In this document: piece by piece, positions 23,741-36,720 of the stretch
Position numbering within the stretch: the first letter of the stretch is position 1
Layout of the letters: every line of letters begins with the position of its first letter
Origin: Salvator merianae
Lineage: Eukaryota; Chordata; Lepidosauria; Squamata; Teiidae
Length of the DNA: 64,000 bases
Direction of reading: 5' to 3'
Assembly: GCA_003586115.2 (NCBI GenBank)
Contig: QVOM02000115.1
Coordinates: 6,517,524-6,581,523 of the forward strand
Translations under genes and position numbers: made by a program
The notes under the pieces: generated by a model
What the model saw: only the letters and a program-made list of their open reading frames with translations
What the model was told of the DNA's origin: nothing
Databases searched by the model: none

Positions 23741-23956
23741 AACAACAACAACAAATGTAATGGTGCCATCAAGTAAAAATCTATGGCAGTAATACAAAAT
23801 TATGGCACTCTTTCATTCTGGGACACTTCTGGGCTTCCCACTCTAGCGTACAGCATTTAGCATTCCCAGGTGGTCTCTTACCACTTACTATCCTGGTCCA
23901 ACTTTGCTTAGCGTTCAGGCTCAGAGATTGATGAGACGCAATCTAACCACTGAGGT
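23741..23956 (-). repeat. 5S rRNA-derived SINE (minus)
   Basis: On the minus strand, 23956-23842 reads as a diverged 5S rRNA: 'tgcgtctcatcaatctctga' (5S: cgtctgatctcgga), 'gctaagcaaagttggaccagg' (5S: gctaagcagggtcgggcctgg), and 'taagagaccacctgggaatgc' (5S: gggagaccgcctgggaatac). The 5S internal promoter (A box, intermediate element, C box) would lie here. A body with 'acttgatggcaccattac' and a (TTG)n tail at 23753-23741 follow. This is a SINE of the 5S class and not a functional 5S gene, because substitutions are many and the tail is present. Confidence 0.82.
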
Positions 23957-24240
23957 ACAACAATTGAATCCCGAGTAAACTAGCCTATCATATAACAAAT
24001 ATATAAAACATGAATTTTTTAAAGGAGGACAATAATACCGAAAAAAATATTATCATAAAACAATTGCAGAACCAGGCAAAAAGTCAGCACTCAAACCAGC
24101 TGCTGTATCGTCTAGGTCTGGGCAAAATGCAGCTGAACTGGCAAGCTGGTTGCAATGATGAAGAGGAGGAGCACATCCAGAAGGTTCACATCAATGGGTA
24201 CATTTGCTTGTTACATTCTTATTTGTTCTGGTACTTGAGG
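23957..24240. other. No gene seen
   Basis: AT-rich, unassigned. The frame at 24010-24243 is Asn/Gln/Lys-rich and carries no motif. Confidence 0.4.
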
Positions 24241-24912
24241 TAGTGGTGGCTGGTGCCTATTGGGATTGGTGGACTGGAAGGCAAGTCAACTAAAGAAAGA
24301 TCTACACAGTGGACTATGACATCAGGGCACCAGGCACAGGGTGAGCAGAACTCATTATGACCCCAAAGAGAGCTGTGCATATATTGCTGGTGCCAGACCC
24401 ACTCCTGAAGGCAGAAATTAATTCCCAGGAGCATTCCATTTGCAGAGTGGGAAAACTAACTCTGCAAATATGGTATGTCTCAGGATCACTCCTGTCTCCA
24501 CCATACAGAAAGGTGGCAGTAGCTGGTATAGCTCATGGACCGTTCTGGAACCTAGTGACATTTCACCAGGCTCCATAAATGACCCAATTCTGGGACCATT
24601 CCCAGAACCTGGTAAAATGTCCCCAGTGTGCACCTTTGATGGCAGAGAACTTTTGTTCTCTGGCATCAACGTTAGGTTGTGCCGGGCTGTGAGTGCCATG
24701 TGGGGCATGTAGAAGTTTCCTAAAAGGTGGTGGTACCAGGAGTCAGAACAGGTGGAGCTACTGATAGGTGAAGCACAGTTAAGATTGTGGATCTATGCTA
24801 ACTCACATGAAAATTGATATCCTGGATTAGCCACACTTAAACAACCCTGCATTAAAACATATGAAGGTACTGAAATCTTGCTCACTTTACCTTTTCAGAT
24901 TAGCCACCCCTG
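24241..24912. mobile_element. Possible hAT-like element (weak)
   Basis: Starts TAGTGGTGGCTGGTGCC and ends, reversed, CAGGGGTGGCTAATCTG. A short CAG-GGTGGCT TIR would fit a hAT element of about 670 bp. The flanking 8-mers do not match, so the boundaries are doubtful. A local inverted repeat (24540-24620, 'ggaccgttctggaacct' against 'gggaccattcccagaacct') adds secondary structure. No transposase seen. Confidence 0.35.
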
Positions 24913-25063
24913 GACTGATGGCAGACCTGGCTTGGTTGATTATTTTGGTTATCTTGAGTGATCGTTATAAAAATTAATGTTATGTTGGTTGCCCGTAATT
25001 TTTTTAAAGAAAGGGCAAGTTATAACAGAAAGAGAAAATCGGATATAGCTAACATACCCAGTT

Positions 25064-25310
25064 AAGCCAGTTTGGCCTTGTGGTTAGCGTGTCAGACTCT
25101 CATCTGGAACGCTACCAGTTCGAGTCTGCACTCTGCATGAAGCCAGCTGGGTGACCCTGGGATCGTCACAGCTCTGATCTGAGTTCTCACATCCCCACCT
25201 ACCTCACAGGGTGTCTGTTGTGGGGAGAAGAACAGAAGGTTTGTCAGCCGCTTTGAGGCCCTTCGGGTGAGAAAAGATGGGTATAAAAAACCAACTCTTC
25301 TTCTTCTCTT
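25064..25310 (+). repeat. tRNA-derived SINE with L2-like tail
   Basis: The head has an A-box-like TGGCCTTGTGG (25073-25083) and a B-box-like AGTTCGAGTCT (25117-25127), spaced as in tRNA genes. The body carries 'ctgggtgaccctgggatcgtcac' and 'cctacctcacagggtgtctgttgtgg', and the tail 'gccgctttgaggcccttcgg' then 'gggtataaaaaac', ending in a short CTT run. The tail is of the kind shared with L2 LINEs, which would supply the reverse transcriptase. It looks complete. Confidence 0.85.
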
Positions 25311-27864
25311 AAGCAAATGAGTGATATAATAAATTCATCTCATGAACCCCTGCAAGAGTAAAGAAAGTAAGGAAATTAGCATTGTGTTCAAAAGTCTCAA
25401 GAGAAGGAAAATGCTTTAAGCTGTTTTGGAAATAAATCTTTGTGCCAGTTGAAGCTTTTGAATGGCTGTCCTGCAGCCCAGGTCTGATTGCTGGAGACAT
25501 CCTGCTGGAGGCTTCAGTGCTCTACAACACTGCCAAGAGAGTTTCCCAGCTCATATCAAAGTCCTGAAGTATAGGGAGAGGCAGATCCCTTTAAAACTCT
25601 GAGCTTTGTCTAAATGGCTTCCCACCTCACAATAGCCACCACAAAGGTGGCCAAGTGTCAGCCACATGGCCAAGGCCCTGCTGCAGCAAGGGAGTGTTGT
25701 TGCAGGCAGAGCTTCTAACAGTAGCAACAAAAATCCTGGCCAGAATTGCATGCAAGGACTGGAAGTGCTAGTAGAAGTCTTTGGCAGGATGGCGTCCGAG
25801 GCAACAATTTAGCCCTCAAGTTGAGTTCTTGTCCCACTTCCTAGGCATCCACAAAGGGATAAGGAGTTGACTCTGCAGATTTAGTGCCCTTGGAGTCCTT
25901 CCTGAGTTTACTGGTAGGGCACTCCTGCTGTCGGTTGAGGAGATCTCGAGCCTAAATGGAGCAAGAGCATTTGCCCATCCCACCCAGCCAGGGGCCCATT
26001 TGCCCATGTACATGCACCCTGTGTTTGTTGCTTCTTCAGCCTGGGTGTCTTCCATGGGGCCTTTAGGAAAATTTTGGCCATAGAACAGTGCGGATGCTTT
26101 GGGACGTGTTGCAAGCCAAAGCACAGGAAGCTATTTCATACCAAGTTTCACAACCAGTTTGCTGTTGCTGTTGTTTTAGAATGAAACTACCTTTCTTTAT
26201 TGCATACTTTTGAAGGCTTTTCTTGTAATACTTTCTTGCACTGTATTTGCTAACTCAAATCTGGATTGACTTTGGACCAAGTGGGCACTTCTGTGCTTCT
26301 CTGTCTCTGAACTGTATTTATTTCTGCAACAATAAGCAAAAATGCAGTTGAAATGGGTGCCAGATACGCTATGAAGCTGTCTGTGCATTCTGCATATTGC
26401 GTTAATTTTCCAGGGGTGGCAAACACCTTTTTTGTTCACTGCTGAGTTTTCAAACTGTCCTAGTCTCTTTCCCAGTTAGGTACATACCTCCATGATTATA
26501 AACCTGCAGCCTTTGCCAACAGGAGCTTTTTTCATCAGGGCTGCTCAGTTTCCAGAGAATATTTTGGACAGATGGATGGCTTCTCCTCTAATTCAGAAGA
26601 ATGACTTCTCAGCAGCAAATAATGGGTGCTGTAGCAAATCTATTCTGACAGCTGACAAGCATAGAGAATGGGCTTTGCTCTGCCCTCTTTAATGGGATGT
26701 GGTGAAATGAGAAAGCCAGAGGATACAGAAGTGTGTTGTGCTCTGAATGGACAGCACAACATTTGCTTGTGTAGCTGGATAGGCTCCTGGCATACACCAA
26801 ATGTGCTTCTACAACTGGAGCAATGCTGATGCAACTTGCTGTCAACTGAGCTTAGGTAGATGACATACAGCGAGTGTTTTTAAAGCTCTGTTGAGCTCCA
26901 GTGGAATAGTCTATAACCTCAGGCCAGACTGTATTGTGCATTAAAAAAAAACCCTCCAAGAAGAATCACAACAGAAATATACAAAATATGGTGCAAGGAA
27001 GATTCAATAGCTGCATTCTGATTTCATGTTAACAGTCCACCTCAATTCAGTGTTAGCAATGTGAATTGTGAAATCTTTTATTCTACTTTTTGACTTTCCG
27101 CACTGTTGATAATCTTTTGCATTTGCATTCTATATATCCATCCATGTTCTGTGTGTTCCTGGTGGTCTTTGGTTGTTTTTTTTAGCTTCCTTTCTCTTCT
27201 TCACACTACAATCTGATTTTTAAAAACTTCTAGCTCTTGCCTATTCCTCTCTCAAGCATAGCACAGCAACAATATACTAGAGGCAAAGCAGAAGGCAAAT
27301 AAGATTACTGCAGATGTCAAAAACATACTTTCACTGATAAAAGGTCATTATCGTGGTCCCAGATCCTGAATCTTGTATTCAATGGACCTGAGAAGTAGCT
27401 CTGAGGAAAAGGTGAGCTCTTTCCCCCACTCACGCTGACTGAAGCCTTCAGCATCTAATGCAACATCTTGGCTCCCTGGACTCTGAGGATGATATAGGTT
27501 TGCTTGACATAGCTGAGAAATAATTTCTAATATGTTTGGGAATCAAGGAAGCCCTTCAGAACATCAGTTTATCATGCTACAATTTAGTGTAGATGATAGA
27601 TGTAACAGTAATGTATTTTAATTTTATGTTATGTAACTCTTAGCAACATTGTTGCTGTTGTTGTTGTTGATGATGATGATGCTCCCATAGCCCAAAGTCT
27701 AGAAAGATCATTTAGGCTTCAGTCATACCTGATGTTTAAGACACTCTAAAACAGTCCTTGATCCCCAAGGATCACATCCAAAAGTGCCCTTCTGATTTTT
27801 ATTCAAGCTATTCCACCCCAATCCAGTTTATGCAATATTCAGATTATCCCAGCAATGAGATCAT
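25311..27864. other. No gene or clear repeat seen
   Basis: Unassigned. A (TTG)n/(GAT)n run lies at 27648-27680. Frames at 25816-26124 and 26197-26439 (minus) overlap others and show no motif. Confidence 0.35.
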
Positions 27865-28288
27865 GGGCTGTTTGCACTTGCTAACCTGGTATGATATGAT
27901 AATACCATACCAGGTCACTAAAGATCCAGTGTGGTGGTGGCCATTCACACTACAAGTTCTAAACTAGGCCTGTACCTGACCAGTAGCAGTTGTACTGAGA
28001 GACAGGATGTTGTCATGATGATCCAGCAACTATGCACTACTGCACAGCTAAAGTTATGTAGCCATGCCCAGTCGCCACACTGCACTGAGAAGAGGGTACA
28101 AAACCATCTCCCCAGGAGTGATCAAACCACTTCTGGGCAGACTGTGGATTACTTTTAAGCAGTCCACAGCTGGATCACTCTAGGGACGAGTTTATCCTAC
28201 TCTGCAGAAGCTGCAGTGGTAGAACAATGTGGATGCACCTACCCATGAGTAGATAAAACTGTCCCAGCTGGTAGATGTAAAAAAGCCC
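27865..28288. mobile_element. Possible TIR element, 424 bp
   Basis: Left end GGGCTGTTTGCACTTGCTAA and right end (reversed) GGGCTTTTTTACATCTACCA are of the type seen in the other Harbinger-like elements. Flanks CAT and AAT match at two of three positions. An inner inverted repeat 'acctggtatgatatgat/aataccataccaggt' lies near the left end. Non-coding. Confidence 0.48.
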
Positions 28289-31200
28289 AATTTCTGTTCC
28301 ATAGTCTGGTTATATTTTCAGGGTGTGAACATCCAAGAGGACTATTGGGGGTGGTATCTGAACTTTCTTTGGCAGACAGAGGGAGGGTTTCCCTTTCTCT
28401 CTCTGGCCAATGCCTGACATTGTGGGCATTCAATGCGGGTGATGGTGTCACCTCCACCTTCTTTCTTGCCCCACATCACCATTTGCCTCTTTTTATCTGC
28501 TGCTGTTTTGTTTGTTTTTTTAAATTATGCCATAGATCTTTGCAAGTGCATAAGTCTGCATCTTCCAAAGCTCTGTTGGGAGACACATTGAAAGGTAGAC
28601 TACAGAGTTCCATTTTCAGGGATGTTCTCCAACATTTTCTGCAACTCTGTTTGTGTTGGGGTGGGGCTGTGTGGCTGCCAGGGCTGGGTCTGGGGAAAGA
28701 GGTGAAGCATTTCACTGCTTCAGGGTGGTATTAATTGGCAAGCCAGTCACCCTACTGTCCCAGGGTATTGGGCCCATCTTAGAACCGTTCCTCACAGAAA
28801 GGATCTTTGGAGGGTGGAAACAGAGAGGGCTGGCAATACCCTCCCCTGAGAGGCCAAAATATGATTGACAGAAGTGCATCCAATCACAGTGGGAAGAGGG
28901 AAGAATGGTAGGAGTGGAGAAGAAAAAGGTGCCCTTTCACCAGATTGAGGACTGGGAGACTGAAAAGTTTGGACAAAGAAAGACAAACTGAGTGAGTATT
29001 ATGTTAGAAGGATGTTATCAAACTAATACTGAACTCAGATCCCATTGTGTAATAGAATGGACTCTGCAGATGGGGTGTGACCAGGCCTATAGATGCACTA
29101 ATGACACAGGTCCTTTAATGAGTTAGCTGCAACAATCAGAAGGCAAGTCTCCTGTAGAAATTGCAACAAATCATTGCTGAGATAACCTTGTCCCTGCTAC
29201 AGATTTGTTGCCTGTGAATCTAAAATACTCCCTTGAATTCTGCCCAAGTGCTCTAATTCTTTGCTTTGTTGTGCAATTAGATTAGGCAGTCCTGAATTTC
29301 TTTCACCATCTTGTTTGGATTGTTGCTTTCTTGTAGTGATGGGGATAATTATGAACCAGGATAGTGCTCTTTTCTGAGCTTTAAACTAGAGCTCTTGAAC
29401 ATTTACACATGGTCAGAAAGCTAAGTGCTTGAAGTGGCTTTTGTATTACTTGCATGACACTAGTGTTGTACAACTAGTCCAACAAATTGTGCCTGTTGTA
29501 TATGATACAAAAGTTAAAATTACATACTCCATCTATCATTCAATGCAGTTTTATAGTAGGGTATAGTGGTGTGATTGTGCTTGCGCTTAACAACCTGTAA
29601 AGTGGCCTGCAGTAGCTGATATCAGGACTTGCGTGTTCTAATGAAGCAAACACTTAACTATGTTGGATCTCTCACAGAGATGTTTTTTTAAAAAAATCTG
29701 GGCTGTTCATATATGGGACAAGGTTGCTGGCTTTGCTTCAAGTATTTGGATGAATGACAAACAGTTCCATCTTGTTTTCATCATTTTGCCTTTGGTTTGT
29801 TGAACATTATCTACTTGCTTTTTTAGAACCTACCATCAGACGACTTTCATCTCAGACAACTGACAGCTCCTTAGCATTGCAATAAATGAGTGGAAGCTTC
29901 TATTTCTGCTAGGTTTTATTATTTTATGTTATATATTACCCTTGTGCCTCACTGCTCAGCAAGAGGTTGTCCAGCATCTGTATCTTTCCCTCATATTTTG
30001 CCTACCATTATGTACAATACCTTGATCTTTTCCTTACTACGACTTGTAAATGTGGATAACCATCTCCATAGTGGCAGGCTCCTCTCTTGAGTCTGGAATC
30101 TCATGGACCCACCAAAGCAACACCAGAACAAAGGGCTCACTAATTAAGTAGACAAAGAAGTATAGGAGTAAGCCAACTGGCCTTGGGGACCTGTTTAATT
30201 ACATTAGTTGGAGCAGAGTGGCATCTTCTCAAGCAGTAATTGGTGTGCTGAACATGTCCCTGTGCGCATGCATGAGAAGGAATGATAATGATGCTATCCC
30301 AGAGTTCATAGTCCTCACCCATGCATTGCTTTTTTGAGAGAACTAATAAAGTGAATTATTCATAAAGTAGCATTCTGGGAGTGTGTTTGGACCACACCTA
30401 GAACACATGCTTGTACCCCATGCTGAGCAATTAAGTTGGTTGTGGACAATGTGTGTCTGGACTGCTGACAATTAGTCTTAGACGTCATTATTTCATGTAT
30501 CTTATACTACTAGAGTAGAATTTATTCAAGAAAATCTTGATTTCATACATAAAGTAGAATTATGTTTTTTCTCCCAGTTATGAACATTCTACATATAAAT
30601 CATTCCTATACTGTGTTTTCCCGACTTCCACAAGTAAAGCATACATAGGCATGCTAAAATGAAGAAGTAACTCCATACCGGTTTAAAGAAAGGTTTGCCT
30701 TCCTTCGTTTTATTGTCATCCTGTATCTTTTGAGCGGACTGAAATGAACAAATATTATGAGGTCAAATACTGATATCCTTTAATAATAAAAAGACCATAT
30801 ACCTGTAAGCTTTCGTAGTTTTCCTCCTCCAATTGCCCTGTATTAGGAATCAAGAAAGCAAGGCAGGCAGCAGAGTAGGGTAAGTAGGCAGGCAAGATAG
30901 ATAGCAAGTAGATTGCTGAGACGCAGAGAAAAAGGGTGCATGATTTGACAACAGCTTAATTGTTTCCTAAATTATGGATTGTTCTAACTGATGAGCTAAA
31001 ACAGAGTCAGTGTCTTGCTAAAGCCAAGTAGAACTACATTGGTCCCATGCCACTAGACCCCCTACTGATCTGATTGTGGCATAACCTACCTCTGGCCGTT
31101 TGCTATAGTGGCCCCCGAGTGTGCTGGATAGCAAATTTCCCATCTGATCACTTGCCACAGCCATGGAGAAAACTAGGGAACTGGATCTAGCCACCGGAAT

Positions 31201-33783
31201 CCCCAATTCTTTTTAGGTTTGACATATATTCCATACAAAAGAGCATCTCCTTTTCCAGATTGGGCTGGCATGAAATGGCGGGAATTGTAGCATAGGAACA
31301 TCTGGAGGTCTGCACTTGAGCACCCCTGGTATAGCCTGTGGATAGGTTTGCAAATGACATATTGGCGTGAAGGAGGAACAAAACCCACATCTGTATATGC
31401 TGATTTGGGTTATGCATCACTGCTACAATGTAAACTCTCTTGCCACTCCAGCAGCCTGGGCTTCAGCTACTTCAATGGCCTCTGGAAGTGGACCTGGAAA
31501 TTGTCCACTTGTCCATGTAGTGGAACAGGTGGGCAGTTGACTGTCAATCCACCTCCGTGTTCCGCGGTGGGTGACTGTATAGTCATCCCCTGCCAGTGTG
31601 GACCCAGGCATAAATGCAAGAGCATCAGAACTTGCTTAAAACAGTTCCGAGCAAAACAAGTCGAATAAGCTTTCCAAGCTGTACCAAAAGAGCCAGCTTC
31701 TTTGTTTTTCAAAATCCAATTTTGTAAAACTGTTCTGATCCAGAGCCTAAAAAGTAACAGTCCAATAAGCACCAGGCAAATATTTCTGCAGAAGGATGCC
31801 AAGGTATCATCACAGAAAAAGAAAAAGAAAACAAACACCACCCTTTGCTATCTAACAGCAAGAGGTCATGGGAAAGGGAGCTTTGATGAAAATCTCATGG
31901 ATAAAGAGAGTGAAGGGCGGGATTAAGGAATCCTCCTTTCCTATAGCATCCCTGCTGTGTATGTATACTTCTCCCCTTTGATGATGTATTTATATATCGC
32001 CTTCCTAAAATCAGTTCACTATTTGTATTTGTGTGGGTACCAGTAGCACAAAATAGTTATCTCTTCTTATGCTAGGTTAATTTCTCCTGTAAAACTGTGA
32101 AATCCACTTGTAAAGTGAAAAAATCTTTAGTAAGTTCTCCACTGCCAGTGCCATTCTGTTCTTCAATATCTTGTCCTGTATAGCAAGGTCCAGTTGACAT
32201 TATAGCCCCTTTTAAGTAAAACCTTTGCTTGCTTAGTGACATACAGGCAAGAATTTGGAGATTTCTTGTAAGCAAACTCCCTTACTGAGGTTACATGTCT
32301 AAAAAGGAATTTCAGTCCAATACAGTCAGAAATAAGGCACCAGAAAAGGATGGGATGGGATGGAATGAACCTTATCCCTTTCAGCAAATATCTGATATGA
32401 CTCTCAAGACATGTGGCACTGTATTCGCTATGAATATGTGCAATGTTTTCTAGAAAATGTGGCCAAAATAACCTTGGAAGCCAAACACTTTTGGTTTTCA
32501 AAAAGCTTTGTATTTTTCTATTCTAAGATTATGTTGTAGCAAAAAGTACATCTGAGTGTATGATTTTGAATCTGTGCCAGACCTCCTTGGTCTGAAAGTG
32601 CATCAAGAAATATGGCACTTTTTTAGTGTATAAACTGACTCCCAAAGGCTTTTCCATCCTTGCTTTGAACAGTGAAAGAAGTCACTTGTAGCCATAATAT
32701 CCAGAAAATTCCAAATGGTGTGTGTGAGCTTAAAATGTGTTTGTTCCACCATGAAATATACAAAGATAAGATCCATACAAGCATAGCACTATTCCCTCTG
32801 CAAATTAGGAGGAGTGCTATGGAAGTAGCACTCCTCTTAAAGCAGGAATGTGCTGTTTGCATGCTACCCACTGCCCCTAGCTGCCAAGATCGCAGGGAAT
32901 GAAAGTTCCCCAGCTGTGATCTTGATGTCTGGGATATGGGTATAAGGCCCTGTCAACACTGAGTCAAGAATTAGTCACTTCATTCAAATGTAGAAGAAAG
33001 TTTTATTCAGTACTCCAATATCCTTAGAATAAAATAATATGCACTGCTGAGCATGGCTCACAGTACGAAAGCCACTGGATATATCTTGCACAACCCTGCT
33101 GTGAAGATCAAAGCATAGGCCCTTATCTCCCTGCTCTGCCAGGACGAGGTTCCCATGGACTCACACTGCAGTTTCCCTTCATTCCAATCAAGCTGGTGCT
33201 ATCCTTCCTTGGCCCGGCTGGAAGTTTCTGATCTTACAGATGTATGCACAGAGTTACAATGCATGCTATTGCACACAACATCCAGCAGTAACATATCATG
33301 CAACTAAACTGAACGCCATGGCAGGCATATTATCACACTGCCAGTGGATCAATGAGCACAGGAAAAGGTCCTGTGCTTCCCATGGCACATTTCATGTGTC
33401 CAGTGACTTGTAAGTCTCCTTGAAAGGTGGCGTGATGATGGCAGGGCTGCTGCCACCAAGCAGGAGCTAGACCTCTCATAAACATCCTAAGGAGCACTTA
33501 TGTCAGCAGGATGAGTGCAGGGTTGCCAAAAGGTGTAGAAAATCTGCCAAACATCAGATACACCTGGGGTTTTTTTCCAGCTTTTTCTGTGGCTAGGTTA
33601 ATTGGTTTGGCAGTTTCTGAGGCCAACCTGGATGAGTGCAGGTCCACGCAAATGCCACACTCATCCATAGCATCAAATGCACTTTGGGGGAGAAAGGTCA
33701 TGCAGACCATGCCCCCTTATGTCACATTCCCAGCACCATAAAGGTGCTGTGCGGATCCTGCCGAGGCCATTATGGATGGGTGG
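28289..33783. other. Long stretch with no gene seen
   Basis: I see no exon with splice context, no RNA gene and no well-supported repeat. Open frames (28345-28734, 31348-31668, 31467-31841, 32163-32501) are isolated, overlap each other and have no domain. An orphan TIR-like end (GGCCCTGTCAACACTGAGTC, 32947-32966) hints at an old DNA transposon. The end of the stretch (33760-33783) reads like an L2-type tail leading into the (TAAAA)n run. Confidence 0.4.
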
Positions 33784-33855
33784 TATAAAATAAAATAAAA
33801 TAAAATAAAATAAAATAAAATAAAATAAAAAAATAAAATAAAATAAAATAAAATT
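33784..33855 (+). repeat. (TAAAA)n microsatellite
   Basis: About 14 units of TAAAA/AAAAT with one short interruption. It follows 'ggatgggtggtat', the 3' end of an L2-like LINE or SINE, so it probably grew from that element's terminal repeat. Confidence 0.93.
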
Positions 33856-34985
33856 GTATTTGTGCGTATGGTTGGGTTTTTGGTTCTACTGTCTTTTTTT
33901 TTTTTTTAAAGGAGACTCAGGCAATCTTCAGTAGCAGCGTCTTTGCCACCTCTCTCTCGATGTAGACGTGGCTCAAGCAGAGCAGACTGAGGACTGCATC
34001 CCAAGCATTTCTTTTACAAATACTTTCATCAATGGCTGGAATTATGCAGCAGCTTTCAAATGGGATCAGGTTCACTCATAATGCAACTGACAGATACACA
34101 GAAGGTTTGATGAAAATGTATTCATTTGAAAATATAATTTCTCCGTTGGCTGCTGTGATCTTCAGCCTCTGACTGCCCGGGCCGCTGGGAGAGGTTACAG
34201 AGCAATGAATGCTGCTTTCCCCTCCCCCCTCCCCCCCTCAAATTACTTGTGAAGCGGTAGGGCAGATAATATGTTATATATTCAAATTAAAGGTTTTGAA
34301 AAACAGAGTTCAGCTGAACTGCAAATTCAAATCACAAGGGCAGTGGGCTTAGAATTGACCTTTATCTTGTCTGTCTGTCAGGAATTTCCAGCAAGAATAA
34401 AAAATGAAAATCTCTCTCTCCCTGCCCTCTACCCCTGTGTTTGTGTCCATCCTGGAAACCAATGCATAACCCCAAACTACAGTTATTTTGGGGGAGGCAG
34501 AGACGACAAAAATGGTTTAGAGATAGACCGTGACTTTTAATTCAGGCAGGTGGGACATTTGAAATGGCCTTGATCCTTTGAATCTGCTATACGAGTTGTA
34601 GGTTGCAAGTTTGATTGATTTAAGCAGTGCAAAGAATCAACTACAGCCTTAATTGTGCAGATTAAAATTTATTCCTTGATTAATTAGTGACAATCAGAAG
34701 CAATCTTTTAGTATGCAAAACAAAGTCAGAATTCTTGAAGTGTCTTCTGTTACCAAAAAACCTTTTTGGATAGGAGTATATCACAAACTTTTAGGACATT
34801 TATGCATCTACCTTGTCTTGTTCTGGGCCAGTGGGTCTGAGCCAGCAAGGCCTATTGGCCTGAACAGGGCAACCTCATCCTTTATGGGGTGGGCCATCCC
34901 ATGGAACACCAAGATTAAAGCCAATTCCCAGCCTTGCCCACCCAGAGAATTTTCTTCTTACTAAGATTTAGTTAGGTCAAATCCA
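33856..34985. other. Non-genic; possible conserved non-coding DNA at 34030-34720
   Basis: 34030-34720 is repeat-poor, with a GC-moderate core (34145-34200) set in AT-rich flanks and blocks such as ttaattgtgcagattaaaat and ccttgattaattagtgac. This resembles a vertebrate enhancer, but no comparison was possible. 34795-34885 carries text of the repeat family at 3964 and 43164 (ctgggccagtgggtctgagc). Confidence 0.35.
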
Positions 34986-34989
34986 GCAC

Positions 34990-35750
34990 AGCACAGCCTG
35001 CCAAGCTCCCCTCTAGCAACTCAGCCTCCTCTGTGGCTCACTGGTACAGGATAAGTAGAACTGGGTATCATTTGCATGCTATGATGCCTCGTGCCAGAAT
35101 TCCAGATGACACCTCCCATTACCTTCCTGTATGCATTAAGTAGAGTAGGAGACAAGATTAATGTCCATGGGACTGAACAGAAATTCCCAAGACTTTTCTG
35201 AGAAGAATCCCACAGGAAAGACTGGAATCACTGTCATTTGGGTGCCTCTGGATCCAAATCCATAAGTCTTGAGAGAACAAGGTCAGCAGCTCCCCTGCCT
35301 CTCTCTTGTGGACGATCACATGCCAGACCTATCAAGGCAGTTTTTGTGCCACAGCTTGCTCTAAAACCAAACCGGAATTGGATACCAACAATTAGTTTCA
35401 TGCAGCAGATGTGGGACTTGCCCAACCATTACCTACTCAGTTATGTTGACCAAGAAAGGGAAGTTGGTGGTTGGGTTGTAGCTTGACAGCACCTCTGGTT
35501 TCAGGAAAGCTGTGTTCATGGAGGTCTGATTCCTGACACCACTGATTAAGCCAGCATCATTCCCTCCTGTAATGAAGCATTTGCCATTCTCTGGACTCAC
35601 TCCAACATCCCCAAACCGTAAGGGGCAAGGGACAAGCGGGCAGATGGTTGGATTTGCTTCAACCATAGAACCCATCTTGTTGCAGATTTGGACAACTTCA
35701 TCTGCAAAGTGAAAAGTGCTTTGCAAACTGATTGCATCATCCATCTGTGC
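34990..35750 (-). pseudogene. L2 reverse transcriptase fragment
   Basis: The frame 35744-35433 ends with FLKPEVLSSYNPTTNFPFL, matching the L2 RT block 'LDP..L.NYRPVSNLPFL'. The frame 35425-35234 has IQFRFGFRASCGTKTALI, matching 'QSGFR.GHGTETAL'. Near 35085-35045 the text H.S.QMIPSSTY occupies the place of the catalytic HQYADDTQLY, so the catalytic Asp pair is lost or shifted out of frame. No active enzyme. Confidence 0.85.
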
Positions 35751-36169
35751 AAGGATGCAACTGATCTGAACTTTTGACTTCAGCCAAATCTCTGACTATT
35801 TGAAAAAGTTCTGTTACGTTGTACACTTCAGATGCAATGGTGGAAGTGAAGGAATGCCTTCACATCTACAACTGCCAGGTAGTGGATGCAACAATGCACA
35901 CTCCTTGGTGTCAGTCAAATTTGCTCTAAGTCCTGCACCACCTGTTCTTTAGCTGTTACCCCAGCAGTTTCATTACTCTATGTTCCTCAGTAAACAATGA
36001 GGCGCTCAGACTCTACATGGCTGATGCTCTGCTCTGATCCTGTGAACTGCTTGTGCCATCTCCCTATTCTATAGTAAGCCTAACACTTTGACAGATGTGT
36101 TACTCCCTAAAGCCTTCCCCAAAGCCTTCAGGAATTCTTCAGATTCATAAGTCTTCAGGGATGTACTAT

Positions 36170-36720
36170 TCCAATTGGTCTCTCACCCCTGTGGAGACAA
36201 GTAATTGCCAATTTAAATTATATCAGAAAATGATCTGACCAAAACAGTAAGGTAACACTTATCCCAACAGCCATTGTTTCATTATCCAACCACTGCAATG
36301 TGAACACTAGATGTGGTCTCCAAAATGTACTACATCTTTGATAGTGTGGGATAGACCCATGGTTGACATGGCAGCTTTGAAATCCTGACCAGGCATTCCA
36401 GGATCTTCAATATGGACATTAAAGTATCCCACAATGCATGTATTAGGATTGGTCCCAGGAGATCACCTGGGAAGTCATTTCCACCAGCCCATTCAGGGAA
36501 ACTGCTGTTCAGCAGAGTGACTGGTCACCAAGAGAATGCCTGTTCTCTTCCTCTGACCTATCACAAAGGTACAGGAGTTTACATCCTGACTGCAAAGTGA
36601 TTGGTTTCTTGGCAAAGGAGATAGAGTCCTGATACATGACAGCAACTCCATTCACCTTTTCCACCAATCTGTTCCAATACTGATATGACTACTTGGATAG
36701 TTTTTGAAAGACAGGGGCAA
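36170..36720 (-). pseudogene. L2 endonuclease fragment
   Basis: The minus strand encodes, in shifting frames, GVAVMYQDSISFAKKP-like text (about 36650-36600), VGYFNVHIEDPG (36435-36398; L2 consensus style GDFNVH..DP) and SDHFLI (about 36240-36222), the C-terminal SDH block of apurinic-type endonucleases. The conserved Asp of GDFN is replaced by Tyr here (GYFN), so the active site is damaged in addition to the frameshifts. Confidence 0.82.

Larger units (their letters stand above)
34986..36720 (-). mobile_element. Broken L2-type LINE (endonuclease and RT parts)
   Basis: Read on the minus strand, the order is endonuclease (36720-36170), linker, then reverse transcriptase (35750-34990), as in L2-clade ORF2. 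The copy has several frameshifts and stops, and neither its 5' part nor its 3' tail is obvious. L2 elements insert by target-primed reverse transcription, with the endonuclease nicking the target. It is an old fossil. Confidence 0.85.

Noticed and set aside
23842..23956. Possible 5S rRNA gene
   Set aside because: Many substitutions and a SINE body with a (TTG)n tail follow directly, so it is a retrotransposed SINE head.
25064..25140. Possible tRNA gene
   Set aside because: A and B boxes are present but a SINE body and tail follow, and the segment cannot be arranged as a complete cloverleaf.
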